Assembly: GCA_902597545.1 (NCBI GenBank)
Contig: CACJYD010000006.1
Location: 1-64,000, forward strand
Reading direction: 5' to 3'
DNA: 64,000 nucleotides
DNA from: an uncultured Bacteroidota bacterium
Lineage (GTDB): Bacteria; Bacteroidota; Bacteroidia; Flavobacteriales; Flavobacteriaceae
Every line of letters begins with the position of its first letter. The first letter of the stretch is position 1. Below, in pieces: positions 50,747-60,310 of this stretch. The translations under genes and the position numbers were made by a program. The notes beneath the pieces are model-generated. The model searched no databases. It was given only the letters and a program-made list of their open reading frames with translations, and was not told the origin of the DNA.

Positions 50747-52399
50747 ATGCATCAAGACGATTGGATAATATTAATCTTTACAATTCTATTTATTGTAGTA
50801 TATGGTTCTTACAAGACAAGAAAAAATAAAAATATTCAGTCATTTCTAAAAGGCGATAACTCATCAAATTGGTTTACAATTGGGATTTCTGTTATGGCAA
50901 CGCAAGCAAGTGCTATAACTTTTTTATCTACACCAGGTCAAGGATATTATGATGGGATGGGATTTTTACAATTCTATTTAGGTCTTCCTCTTGCCATGAT
51001 TATAATATGTATATTTTTTGTTCCATTATATCACAAACTCAAAATTTATACTGCATATGAGTTTCTAGAAAATAGATTTGATAGAAAAACAAGAACATTA
51101 GGAGCAATTTTATTTCTAGTACAAAGAGGCCTTGCAGCAGGCATCACGATTTTTGCTCCCTCTATTATTCTTTCAACTGTTTTAGGAATTGATATTAAAA
51201 TTTTAAATTTTTTAGTTGGATTTTTAGTAATAGTTTATACTGTTTCAGGGGGTACTAAGGCCGTAAATATTACGCAAAAACAACAGATGTTTGTGATATT
51301 TTTAGGGTTGTTTTTTGTTTTCTTTTTTTTGATAGATAAATACCCCGAAAATTTAACTATATCAAAATTTTTGGATTATTCTCGCTCAAGTGAAAAATTT
51401 AAAATACTTGATTTTTCATTGGATCTAAATAATAGATATACATTTTGGAGTGGTATAACAGGTGGTCTATTTTTGGCTTTGTCATACTTTGGTACAGATC
51501 AAAGTCAAGTTCAAAGATATATTTCTGGCAAGTCAGTCAAAGAAATTAGACTTGGCTTAATTTTTAACGGTATTTTTAAAATACCAATGCAATTTTTCAT
51601 ATTGTTGCTTGGTGTTATGGTATTTGTATTCTTTGAATTTAATACATCACCAGTTAATTTCAACCCTCAAGTCATATCCCACCTCGAAGAGAAGCATACT
51701 AATGAATTTAATGTAATATCAAAGCAGTATGATGAAATAAACTCTGAAAAAAGAAAACTTCAAGAAAATTTTTTACTAAGTGAGATGGATTTCCCAAGTG
51801 AACTAAATTCACTACAAACAAAAGAAAAAGAAATTAGAAATGATGTAAAAGAATTGGTTTCGAGCACTGAAAATACAATTGAAGAAAATGATAAGGACTA
51901 CGTATTTCTTCATTTTATATTAAATTATTTACCAAAAGGATTAATTGGATTATTAATAGCTGTAATAATATGTGCTGCAATGTCATCAACTGCATCAGAA
52001 CTAAATGCATTGGCTGCCACAACAACCATTGATCTTTATAAGAGAAATCATAATCACAAAAAGACTGAAAAACACTATTTAGTTGCAACTAAATTATTTA
52101 CTGTGATGTGGGGTATTATTGCGATAATTTTTGCAAGTTTTGGAACATTATTCGAAAACTTGATACAACTTGTAAATATTATAGGTTCTATTTTTTATGG
52201 AACTATATTAGGAATATTTTTGGTTGCTTTTTTCCTAAAAAAAGTAAAATCTAATTCAGTTTTTTGGTCTGCATGTTTATCACAGTTTTTAATATTTGTG
52301 ATATTTTTCTCCACTGATATTAGTTTTTTATGGCTAAATGTTATAGGCGCATTTTTAACAGTTATATTTTCTGCTCTGACAGAAAAAGTTAATAGTTAA
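50747..52399 (+). CDS. Sodium:solute symporter family protein
   Basis: WFTIGISVMATQASAITFLSTPGQGYYDGMGFLQFYLGLPLAM; ALSYFGTDQSQVQRYISGKS; many TM helices. Confidence 0.92.
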   Translation: MHQDDWIILIFTILFIVVYGSYKTRKNKNIQSFLKGDNSSNWFTIGISVMATQASAITFLSTPGQGYYDGMGFLQFYLGLPLAMIIICIFFVPLYHKLKIYTAYEFLENRFDRKTRTLGAILFLVQRGLAAGITIFAPSIILSTVLGIDIKILNFLVGFLVIVYTVSGGTKAVNITQKQQMFVIFLGLFFVFFFLIDKYPENLTISKFLDYSRSSEKFKILDFSLDLNNRYTFWSGITGGLFLALSYFGTDQSQVQRYISGKSVKEIRLGLIFNGIFKIPMQFFILLLGVMVFVFFEFNTSPVNFNPQVISHLEEKHTNEFNVISKQYDEINSEKRKLQENFLLSEMDFPSELNSLQTKEKEIRNDVKELVSSTENTIEENDKDYVFLHFILNYLPKGLIGLLIAVIICAAMSSTASELNALAATTTIDLYKRNHNHKKTEKHYLVATKLFTVMWGIIAIIFASFGTLFENLIQLVNIIGSIFYGTILGIFLVAFFLKKVKSNSVFWSACLSQFLIFVIFFSTDISFLWLNVIGAFLTVIFSALTEKVNS

Positions 52400-53241
52400 T
52401 TATGAAGTCTATCATAAACAATTTTTAAAGTATTCATTGCATCAGGAGAATTTGCCTTTTTGGCAATTTCATACCCTTGTTTGGCATATTTTTTTGCTTT
52501 TTTCATTTTACCTGCCTTTTCATAAATTATAGCTTTATATCTAAGTTGCCAATATTTTAAATCTTTTGAGTCTGGTAATGCAATATCAATCCATTTTAGA
52601 GCTTTATTAATATCAAGATCTTCTTCATAGAAATAAATTGCAGCTTTTTGGTAATCCGCCTTGGAAGGATTTCCTGACATAACTGAATTAATGTTTGCTA
52701 TCATTTTTTCCTTGGTTAAAGCATCAATAATAAATACTGCTGCCTTGTTGTCCCATAATAAATTTAAACTAGCACCTGCATTTGAAATATCGCCTAAAGA
52801 AAGAGTGAAAGTTTCAACTGCAAATGGCAAATCATAGAAATCAGTACTAACTCTTGCCTTTATTAGAGATTCATCAAAGCTTTTTAAAGATCCCCATGCA
52901 CTAGTTTTTTCATAAATGACAAGGTCAATTTTAGACTCACCTGGAACAGAATAAACATGATATTCACCTTTCTCTACCAATTGACCATTAATTTTAACGT
53001 CATCAGAGAAAGAGATCGTAGTAGCTTGATTTGCTCCTGTTCTCCAAATTTGTTTATAGGGAATTAAATTACCAAATATTGTCCTACCCTTTTTGGACGG
53101 CCTGGAATAATCCAATTTAATATCAACTAATCCAACTTTTTGAGAGATTTTTGCTCGTGGACTAGCTACTGGAGATTGCAACTGGGAGTAAGTAAACTGA
53201 AATAGTAGTAAAGTAAAAAATAAAGAGATGAATTTTTTCAT
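52396..53241 (-). CDS. DUF2911 domain-containing protein, secreted
   Basis: SPVASPRAKISQKVGLVDIKLDYSRPSKKGRTIFGNLIPYKQIWRTGANQATTISFSDDVKINGQ. Confidence 0.9.
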   Translation of the reverse strand: MKKFISLFFTLLLFQFTYSQLQSPVASPRAKISQKVGLVDIKLDYSRPSKKGRTIFGNLIPYKQIWRTGANQATTISFSDDVKINGQLVEKGEYHVYSVPGESKIDLVIYEKTSAWGSLKSFDESLIKARVSTDFYDLPFAVETFTLSLGDISNAGASLNLLWDNKAAVFIIDALTKEKMIANINSVMSGNPSKADYQKAAIYFYEEDLDINKALKWIDIALPDSKDLKYWQLRYKAIIYEKAGKMKKAKKYAKQGYEIAKKANSPDAMNTLKIVYDRLHN

Positions 53242-53276
53242 GTTTTTTGATATTAAGATTTATTTTTACAAAGATT

Positions 53277-53741
53277 ATGAAAATTTTTAAAATACACACT
53301 AAGCAAAAATTACCTATCTCAGTAGATGAAGCCTGGGATTTTTTATCTAACCCTAAAAATCTAAAAACCATTACTCCTAATGAGATGAATTTTAAAATTA
53401 TTGATTGTGATTTTAAAAAAGTTTATCCAGGTCAAATCATAGTTTACATTGTAACTCCAATACTAAATATTCCGCTTAAGTGGGTGACTGAAATAACACA
53501 TGTAGTTGATAAAAAATATTTTGTAGATGAGCAAAGGTTTGGTCCCTATGCTTTATGGCATCACAAACATTTTATTAAAGAAATAGATGGTGGAATTGAA
53601 ATGGAGGATGTTATCCATTATAAAATCCCATTTGGTCCTCTTGGTGTTCTTGCAAATTACCTTTTTGTTCAAAAAAAACTTGGCTCGATATTTGTCTATA
53701 GAAGAAAAAAGTTAATTGAACTATTTGGTGATTTAAAATGA
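53277..53741 (+). CDS. SRPBCC family protein
   Basis: MKIFKIHTKQKLPISVDEAWDFLSNPKNLKTITPNEMNF; DVIHYKIPFGPLGVLAN. Confidence 0.88.
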   Translation: MKIFKIHTKQKLPISVDEAWDFLSNPKNLKTITPNEMNFKIIDCDFKKVYPGQIIVYIVTPILNIPLKWVTEITHVVDKKYFVDEQRFGPYALWHHKHFIKEIDGGIEMEDVIHYKIPFGPLGVLANYLFVQKKLGSIFVYRRKKLIELFGDLK

Positions 53742-54433
53742 AAAATATACTATTAATTGGAGGATCATATGGAATAGGATCTTCACTATCAAAAATTCTC
53801 GCTGATAATAATAATGTAATTGTAGCATCCAGAACTGAGCCTGAGTTTAAACACAATAATGTTAAGTATGTAAAGTTTGATGCAAAAACTGATTTACTTA
53901 ATGTAAATGAACTACCCACAACAATTGATGGTTTTGTTTATCTCCCTGGTAGTATTAATTTGAGACCTTTCAAAGGATTAAGTTTAGAGTCTTTTCAAGA
54001 AGATTTAGACATAAATGTATTGTCTCTTATAAAAGTATTAAAAACAATTTTACCAAATTTGTCAAATTCGATCAATGCCAGTATGGTTTTTCTAAGTACT
54101 GTTGCAGTTTCAAAAGGGATGCCCTTTCATTCAAGTGTAGCCTTATCCAAAGGGGCGATTGAAGGGTTAGCTAAATCTTTAGCAGCAGAATTTGCACCAA
54201 AAATAAGAGTTAATGTAATTGCTCCATCAATTGTTGATACTCCCCTAGCAAATAGATTTTTAAATAATGAAGTCAAAGTTCAAAAGTCATCAGAAAAACA
54301 CCCTCTAAACAGAATTGGAAATAAAGATGATATTTCTGAAATGATCAATTTCCTCCTGTCTGATAAGTCAACATGGATAACTGGTCAAATTATCTCCGTT
54401 GATGGTGGACTTTCAACCATAATTAAAAACTAA
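53738..54433 (+). CDS. SDR family oxidoreductase
   Basis: NILLIGGSYGIGSSLSKILAD; PFHSSVALSKGAIEGLAKSLAAEFAPKIRVNVIAPSIVDTPLA; WITGQIISVDGG. Confidence 0.93.
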   Translation: MKNILLIGGSYGIGSSLSKILADNNNVIVASRTEPEFKHNNVKYVKFDAKTDLLNVNELPTTIDGFVYLPGSINLRPFKGLSLESFQEDLDINVLSLIKVLKTILPNLSNSINASMVFLSTVAVSKGMPFHSSVALSKGAIEGLAKSLAAEFAPKIRVNVIAPSIVDTPLANRFLNNEVKVQKSSEKHPLNRIGNKDDISEMINFLLSDKSTWITGQIISVDGGLSTIIKN

Positions 54434-54439
54434 TAAATA

Positions 54440-55726
54440 GTGATTATTTTTTGGTTTAGAAGAGATTTAAGATTAAATGATAATCATGGACTTTATAAAG
54501 CTTTAAAGCATGGTAATACAGTACTACCAATCTTTATTTATGATACAAATATTACTAACAAGTTAGAGGAAAATGATCATAGATTGAAATTCATTTCCGA
54601 TGCAATTACAGCTATGAATTCTAAACTTCATTCAACGAATAATAAAATTTTTACTTTTAAAGGGAAACCATCCGAAGTTCTAAGTCGGCTAATAAAGAAA
54701 TATAAGATTAAAGCCGTATTTTTTAATAAAGATTATGAACCGTATGCTAGAGAGAGAGATCAAGATATTATTAAAATGTGTAATGAAAAAGATGTTTCAT
54801 GTCACTCATTTAAAGATCATGTGGTTTTCGAAGAAGATGAAATTGTCAAAAATGATGGAACTCCCTATGTTGTTTACACACCTTACTCAAAAAAATGGTT
54901 AGAAAAATTTAAAGAATCCAAACTTGAAAGTTATAGTTCCGAAAATCATTTACATAATCTTGTTAAAGCTAATAATATAGAACACGCTGATTTTAATAAA
55001 ACTTTTGACAATGAAGTAATATATCCAAAAAATTATGTGTTAAACAATAATATTATTGACAAATATGAAGACACAAGGAATTTTCCAGCACTAGACAGTA
55101 CATCAAGAGTTGGTGTACATTTAAGATTTGGCACATTAAGTCTAAGAAACATTGTTAATAAATCGTCAAACAGCTTTAATAATACATATTTAAAAGAGCT
55201 TATTTGGAGAGAGTTTTTTATTCAAATATTGTGGCATTATCCTCATACAATAAATACTTCGTTTAAAGAAAAATATGAACGGATAAAATGGAGAACAAAC
55301 ATGAATGATTTCAAATTGTGGTGTGATGGAAAAACAGGATACCCAATAGTTGACGCTGGCATGAATGAGCTGAATAAAACTGGATTCATGCACAACAGAC
55401 TGAGGATGATTGTAGGTAGTTTTTTATGTAAACATCTTCTAATTGATTGGAGATTGGGAGAAAAATATTTTGCTGACAAGCTATTTGATTATGAACAAGC
55501 AAGTAATGTTGGAAACTGGCAATGGGTTGCTGGCTGTGGAGTTGATGCAGCTCCATATTTTAGAATTTTTAATCCTGAATCTCAACAAATCAAGTTTGAT
55601 AAGCAGAAAGAATACATAAAAAAATGGATACCTGAATTTGATGAAAGCAATTATATAGAAAAAATAGTTGATCATAAATTTGCTAGGGAAAGATGTCTAA
55701 AAACTTATAAAGAAGCTCTTAATTAA
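54440..55726 (+). CDS. Deoxyribodipyrimidine photolyase / cryptochrome (class I-like)
   Basis: IFWFRRDLRLNDNHGL; ELIWREFFIQILWHYP; GYPIVDAGMNELNKTGFMHNRLRMIVGSFLCKHLLIDWRLGEKYFADKLFDYEQASNVGNWQWVAG; GTG start. Confidence 0.95.
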   Translation: MIIFWFRRDLRLNDNHGLYKALKHGNTVLPIFIYDTNITNKLEENDHRLKFISDAITAMNSKLHSTNNKIFTFKGKPSEVLSRLIKKYKIKAVFFNKDYEPYARERDQDIIKMCNEKDVSCHSFKDHVVFEEDEIVKNDGTPYVVYTPYSKKWLEKFKESKLESYSSENHLHNLVKANNIEHADFNKTFDNEVIYPKNYVLNNNIIDKYEDTRNFPALDSTSRVGVHLRFGTLSLRNIVNKSSNSFNNTYLKELIWREFFIQILWHYPHTINTSFKEKYERIKWRTNMNDFKLWCDGKTGYPIVDAGMNELNKTGFMHNRLRMIVGSFLCKHLLIDWRLGEKYFADKLFDYEQASNVGNWQWVAGCGVDAAPYFRIFNPESQQIKFDKQKEYIKKWIPEFDESNYIEKIVDHKFARERCLKTYKEALN

Positions 55727-55728
55727 AA

Positions 55729-57192
55729 ATGGATTATTCAATTATATTTCCAAATCAACTTTTTAAAAATTCGGAACTATTATCAAATTCTAAAAAAATC
55801 ATTTTAGTTGAGGAATTTCTTTTTTTTAAGCATTATAAATTTCATAAACAAAAAATTCTATTTCATAGAATGAGTATGAAATCTTATAAATTATTCCTTG
55901 AGGACAAAGGTTATGATGTTAGGTATATTGAATCGACCGAGAGTAATTCTGACATTAGAGAGCTAATTGAAACATTGGATATAAATAAAATTAAAATTTA
56001 TAATCCAGTTGATAATTGGCTTTCAAAGAGGATCAGCCAAAGTTGTTCAAAAAAAAATATTCAAATTGAAACATATGAAAATCCATTATTTATTAATAAT
56101 AATGATGATTTAAATACATTTTTTAGAACAGACAAAAAAAAGTTTTTTCAGACAGCTTTTTACAAACAACAAAGAATTAAAATGGATATAATGATGATTT
56201 CTGATAAACCTGAGGGTGGAAAGTGGACCTATGATGATCAAAACAGAGAAAAGTATCCAAAAGATAAGACCCCACCAAAAATTGATTTTCCTGTAAAAAA
56301 TCAACTTTACTTTGAATCTATTGACTACGTGAATAAGAATTTTGGTGATAATTTTGGTTTAATTAATGATGAAATACTTTACCCTTATGATTTTAATACA
56401 GCTAATAACTGGCTTGATAATTTTTTAAAGACAAGATTCTATGAATTTGGACCTTATGAAGATGCTGTTTTAAAAGAAAAATCTATTTTGAATCATAGTG
56501 TTCTTTCTCCACTTATTAATGTAGGATTAATTAATCCAAGAGATTTAATCAAAAAAATTCTATCATTTTATTATGAAAACAATATTCCGATCAATTCGAC
56601 TGAGGGATTTATTAGGCAAATTATAGGCTGGAGAGAATTTATAAGGGGTGTATATATTTCAAAAGGAACTGAAGAGAGAAATAAAAACTTTTGGAACTTT
56701 AAAAGAAAAATTCCAAAATCTTTTTATGATGGAACCACCGGGATTGAACCAGTAGATGATACCATAAAAAAAATAAATGAATCTGGATATGCAAATCATA
56801 TTGAAAGATTAATGATAATTGGAAACTTCATGCTTCTTTGTGAATTTGATCCAGATGAAGTTTATAAATGGTTTATGGAATTATTTATAGATTCATATGA
56901 TTGGGTGATGGTTCCAAATGTATATGGTATGAGTCAATTTGCTGATGGCGGATTAATGTCAACAAAACCATACATTAGTGGAAGTAGTTATGTATTAAAA
57001 ATGAGTAATTATAAAAAAGGTGATTGGTGTCCAATATGGGATTCCCTATTTTGGAATTTTATAGATAAAAAAAGAGATTTTTTTACTACAAATCCTAGAA
57101 TGAGAATGCTTGTCAGCTCATTTGATAGAATGAATATTCAAAAAAAAGAACTACTTATTAAAACAGCAAACGATTTTATTGATGATCTGTAA
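55729..57192 (+). CDS. Cryptochrome/photolyase family protein (FeS-BCP / PhrB-like subfamily)
   Basis: IIFPNQLF; REFIRGVY; NESGYANHIERLMIIGNFMLLCEFDPDEVYKWFMELFIDSYDWVMVPNVYGMSQFADGGLMSTKPYISGSSYV. Confidence 0.9.
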   Translation: MDYSIIFPNQLFKNSELLSNSKKIILVEEFLFFKHYKFHKQKILFHRMSMKSYKLFLEDKGYDVRYIESTESNSDIRELIETLDINKIKIYNPVDNWLSKRISQSCSKKNIQIETYENPLFINNNDDLNTFFRTDKKKFFQTAFYKQQRIKMDIMMISDKPEGGKWTYDDQNREKYPKDKTPPKIDFPVKNQLYFESIDYVNKNFGDNFGLINDEILYPYDFNTANNWLDNFLKTRFYEFGPYEDAVLKEKSILNHSVLSPLINVGLINPRDLIKKILSFYYENNIPINSTEGFIRQIIGWREFIRGVYISKGTEERNKNFWNFKRKIPKSFYDGTTGIEPVDDTIKKINESGYANHIERLMIIGNFMLLCEFDPDEVYKWFMELFIDSYDWVMVPNVYGMSQFADGGLMSTKPYISGSSYVLKMSNYKKGDWCPIWDSLFWNFIDKKRDFFTTNPRMRMLVSSFDRMNIQKKELLIKTANDFIDDL

Positions 57193-57194
57193 TT

Positions 57195-57464
57195 ATGAAT
57201 GAGATAAATATTAATAGAATCATTGAAATGGCTTGGGAAGATAGAACTACGTTTGATGCAATCAAAAAACAGTTTGGGGTTTCTGAGAGTGAGGTTATAA
57301 AAATAATGCGAAATAACCTTAAAAAATCAAGTTTTAGACTGTGGAGAAAAAGAGTTAGCGGAAGAAAAACCAAACATTTAAAAATTTTAGAAAATGAAGG
57401 TTTAAAAACATTGAGATTTAAATGCTCGCGGCAAAAAAATATCTCAAATAATAAAATTACTTAA
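57195..57464 (+). CDS. TIGR03643-like small basic protein with HTH-like segment
   Basis: IIEMAWEDRTTFDAIKKQFGVSESEVIKIMRNNLKKSSFRLWRKRVSGRKTKHLK. Confidence 0.82.
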   Translation: MNEININRIIEMAWEDRTTFDAIKKQFGVSESEVIKIMRNNLKKSSFRLWRKRVSGRKTKHLKILENEGLKTLRFKCSRQKNISNNKIT

Positions 57465-58767
57465 TCCTTTCTATTGATGCTCCAATATTCTGGAGTCTTT
57501 CATCAATGTTTTCATATCCCCTGTCAATTTGTTCAATGTTGTCAATGACACTTGTTCCATCAGCAGATAGTGCAGCAATTAATAGTGAAATTCCTGCCCT
57601 AATATCTGGGGATGTCATTTTTGTTGCCTTAAGACTCGATTTAAAATTATGTCCTATCACTACAGCACGGTGAGGATCACACAAAATTATTTTAGCACCC
57701 ATGTCTATAAGCTTATCAACAAAAAACAATCTACTCTCGAACATCTTTTGATGAATTAATACACTACCTTTTGCCTGAGTAGCAACCACCAAAACAATAC
57801 TAATTAAATCTGGTGTGAACAGAGGCCATGGGCCATCAGAAATAGTCAATACACTACCATCAATGTTATTCTGAATTTCATAACCGTTCATGTGAGGTGG
57901 AATTCTAATACTATTTTCAGTTTTTTCAATGTTAATTCCAAGTTTGGAGAATACGTTTAAAATTTGATCTAATATTTTAATTTCTACTCCATTTATTGTT
58001 ATGTCACTTTTTGTCAAGGCTGCCAAGCCAATCCAACTACCAATTTCAATCATATCAGGTTGTATTTTATGGTCACAACCTGAAAGTTCTTTTACGCCAT
58101 TAATTTTTAACAAATTTGAGCCAATACCAGAAATTTTACCACCCATGGCATTTATCATACTACAGAGTTGCTGAATGTAAGGCTCGCACGCTGCATTATA
58201 TATGGTTGTTTCACCATTTGCAAGAGCAGCAGTCATAATAATATTTGCTGTACCTGTAACTGAGGGTTGATCCAATAAAATATAAGAACCCTTAAGTTTA
58301 TTTGCAGTTACATTATACCGGTAATTTTTATTATCATATTTGAAATTCGCTCCTAATTTCACAAGACCCTCAAAATGTGTGTCTAACTTTCTTCTACCAA
58401 TTTTATCACCCCCAGGCTTTGGTATTGATGCTTTACCAAATCTGGATAGTAATGGCCCAATTATCATAATCGAACCTCTAAGTCCTTTAGCTTTTGTCTC
58501 AAAATCAATTGTGTTTAAATAATCTAAATCAATATTTTTTGATTCAAAAGAATATTTATTTTGATTTATTTTTTTTACTGTAACTCCCAAGTTATCAAGC
58601 AAATCAATCAATCTATTAACATCGATAATATTAGGAATATTATCAATTGTTACAATTTTCTCTGTTAATAGCACAGCACTTATGACTTGAAGAGCCTCAT
58701 TTTTTGCACCTTGAGGTATAATTACTCCTGACAAGTTATTACCTCCTTTAACTTTAAAAGTTCCCAT
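57457..58767 (-). CDS. murA: UDP-N-acetylglucosamine 1-carboxyvinyltransferase
   Basis: GTFKVKGGNNLSGVIIPQGAKNEALQVISAVLLT; PKPGGDKIGRRKLDTH; RAGISLLIAALSADGTS; IDRGYENIDERL. Confidence 0.97.
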   Translation of the reverse strand: MGTFKVKGGNNLSGVIIPQGAKNEALQVISAVLLTEKIVTIDNIPNIIDVNRLIDLLDNLGVTVKKINQNKYSFESKNIDLDYLNTIDFETKAKGLRGSIMIIGPLLSRFGKASIPKPGGDKIGRRKLDTHFEGLVKLGANFKYDNKNYRYNVTANKLKGSYILLDQPSVTGTANIIMTAALANGETTIYNAACEPYIQQLCSMINAMGGKISGIGSNLLKINGVKELSGCDHKIQPDMIEIGSWIGLAALTKSDITINGVEIKILDQILNVFSKLGINIEKTENSIRIPPHMNGYEIQNNIDGSVLTISDGPWPLFTPDLISIVLVVATQAKGSVLIHQKMFESRLFFVDKLIDMGAKIILCDPHRAVVIGHNFKSSLKATKMTSPDIRAGISLLIAALSADGTSVIDNIEQIDRGYENIDERLQNIGASIERIK

Positions 58768-59405
58768 TATTTTCTCTTAAAATTTCTATATGGTTTTTTT
58801 CCTTTTTTGGGAGATTTGGAAAACTTTTTAGTGGATAGACTAATTAGATCTTTTGAGTCAGTCAGTGGTTTTGTATGTTTATCAAGAGTTATTTTTCCAT
58901 CTGATAGTTCTAACATATGATTAAATATAATTGAATCATCAACAGAGTCTTTGTTCCATCTTAAAAAACACTTTTTCATATGGTTTGCAATAACATAAAT
59001 TAATTCTGTTTTCATATCACCATCCTCCCAATTTGCTGCAACATCAATCATTTTTTTTATTGTATTTCCATAAAATCTATATTTGGGATAGTTCTGAGGA
59101 TAATTTAGTCTTTCTGGCTTTTCTTCAAATATTTCCTTTGATGGTTTTGGAAAAGGAGAGTCAACATCCAAATTAAATTCTGACATTATAAAAAGCTGAT
59201 CCCATAATTTATGTTGAAAATCAGGAACGTCCCTTAAATGTGGATTTAAATTACCCATTACACCAATGATTGCCTTAGCCATTTTATTCCTTTCATTTTT
59301 ATCTGAACAAGCTACAGCTTGATTAACCATTTTTTGAATATGTCTACCATATTCAGGTATGATTAAATCTATTCTTTCAGTATTGTACTCAAGAGAATCT
59401 ATCAA
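58767..59405 (-). CDS. DUF4290 domain-containing protein
   Basis: LEYNTERIDLIIPEYGRHIQKMVNQAVACSDKNERNKMAKAIIGVMGNLNPHLRDVPDFQHKLWDQLFIMSEF. Confidence 0.88.
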   Translation of the reverse strand: MIDSLEYNTERIDLIIPEYGRHIQKMVNQAVACSDKNERNKMAKAIIGVMGNLNPHLRDVPDFQHKLWDQLFIMSEFNLDVDSPFPKPSKEIFEEKPERLNYPQNYPKYRFYGNTIKKMIDVAANWEDGDMKTELIYVIANHMKKCFLRWNKDSVDDSIIFNHMLELSDGKITLDKHTKPLTDSKDLISLSTKKFSKSPKKGKKPYRNFKRK

Positions 59406-59442
59406 AGTATTTTATTTGACGATAAAAGTAAAGATTTTTTCA

Positions 59443-59727
59443 CTACAAAGAAATAATTCCATCAATTTTAGATATATCTAAGTATTTTGCTATTACTTCA
59501 TCTGGATTTTTCATAAACTTAACTATCGTAATACTAAGATAACTCTTATTTGAGGACTCTTTTAAGGTAAGTTTGCAAAGATTTAAATCAAATTTTGATA
59601 ACAATTCTTCCTTTTTCTTTGTTTCATTTACAATGATAAATTTATATATATATTCTGACGGCCAATTCTGATATTTTTCGAGATCATTTTTTAATTTTTG
59701 GTAATCTTTTTTGGATGAATCAGCCAT
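59443..59727 (-). CDS. DUF493 (YbeD-like) family protein
   Basis: 94 aa; WPSEYIYKFIIVNETKKKEELLSKF; SSNKSYLSITIVKFMKNPDEVIAKYLDISKIDGIISL. Confidence 0.75.
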   Translation of the reverse strand: MADSSKKDYQKLKNDLEKYQNWPSEYIYKFIIVNETKKKEELLSKFDLNLCKLTLKESSNKSYLSITIVKFMKNPDEVIAKYLDISKIDGIISL

Positions 59728-59784
59728 TTATCAAATATAGTAACAAATTATAGTTATATTTTTGTATCTGAATGAACAAAGTTT

Positions 59785-60309
59785 ATGAGTAAGATACTTA
59801 TCACAGGAGGTCCTGGAACTGGTAAAACATCTCTAATCAATTGGATGCAAGAACATGGATATTTTTGTTCCAAAGAAATAGTCAGGGAGATTACAAAAAG
59901 AAAGAGAGAGGATGGACATGATCAATACTTTCTCTCTGATCCACTGAATTTTAGTATTGAATTATTTGATAAAAGATTTGAGGAATACAAAAAAAATTAC
60001 AATTCAGATTATATATTTTATGATAGAGGTCCATTGGATGTTCTAGCATATTTGGATTTTAAAAATATTAAAATACCGAATGATTTAAATAATAAGGCAA
60101 AGTCTATTAATTATGATTTATCATTTATCTTACATCCTTGGCAAGATATATATATAAATGATGATGTTAGATATGAAACCTTTTCTGAATGTGAAGAAAT
60201 TCATAAAAACCTATTTAATAAATACAAAGAATTCAATATTAAATTAATATCTGTACCTAATTGTTCTGTGGAAAAGAGATTTGATTTTATAAAGAAATAT
60301 TTGAATTAA
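59785..60309 (+). CDS. AAA family ATPase (AAA_28-like, NTPase/kinase)
   Basis: Walker A ITGGPGTGKTSLI; SKEIVREITKRKREDG; YDRGPLDVLAYLDF. Confidence 0.83.
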   Translation: MSKILITGGPGTGKTSLINWMQEHGYFCSKEIVREITKRKREDGHDQYFLSDPLNFSIELFDKRFEEYKKNYNSDYIFYDRGPLDVLAYLDFKNIKIPNDLNNKAKSINYDLSFILHPWQDIYINDDVRYETFSECEEIHKNLFNKYKEFNIKLISVPNCSVEKRFDFIKKYLN

Positions 60310-60310
60310 A

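Noticed and set aside
50641-50829. 62-aa ORF MEYEIISDYELGKRIHYRT...
   Set aside because: Overlaps the kdsC end and the symporter start; no recognisable family.
54869-55675. Several antisense ORFs within the photolyase gene (55190..55393, 55243..55479, 55481..55675)
   Set aside because: Opposite-strand open frames typical of AT-rich genes; no motif or start context.
59785-60309. AAA_28 ATPase as a possible defence or toxin gene
   Set aside because: It resembles a common small NTPase family and sits in a housekeeping block next to fmt; nothing around it suggests defence.
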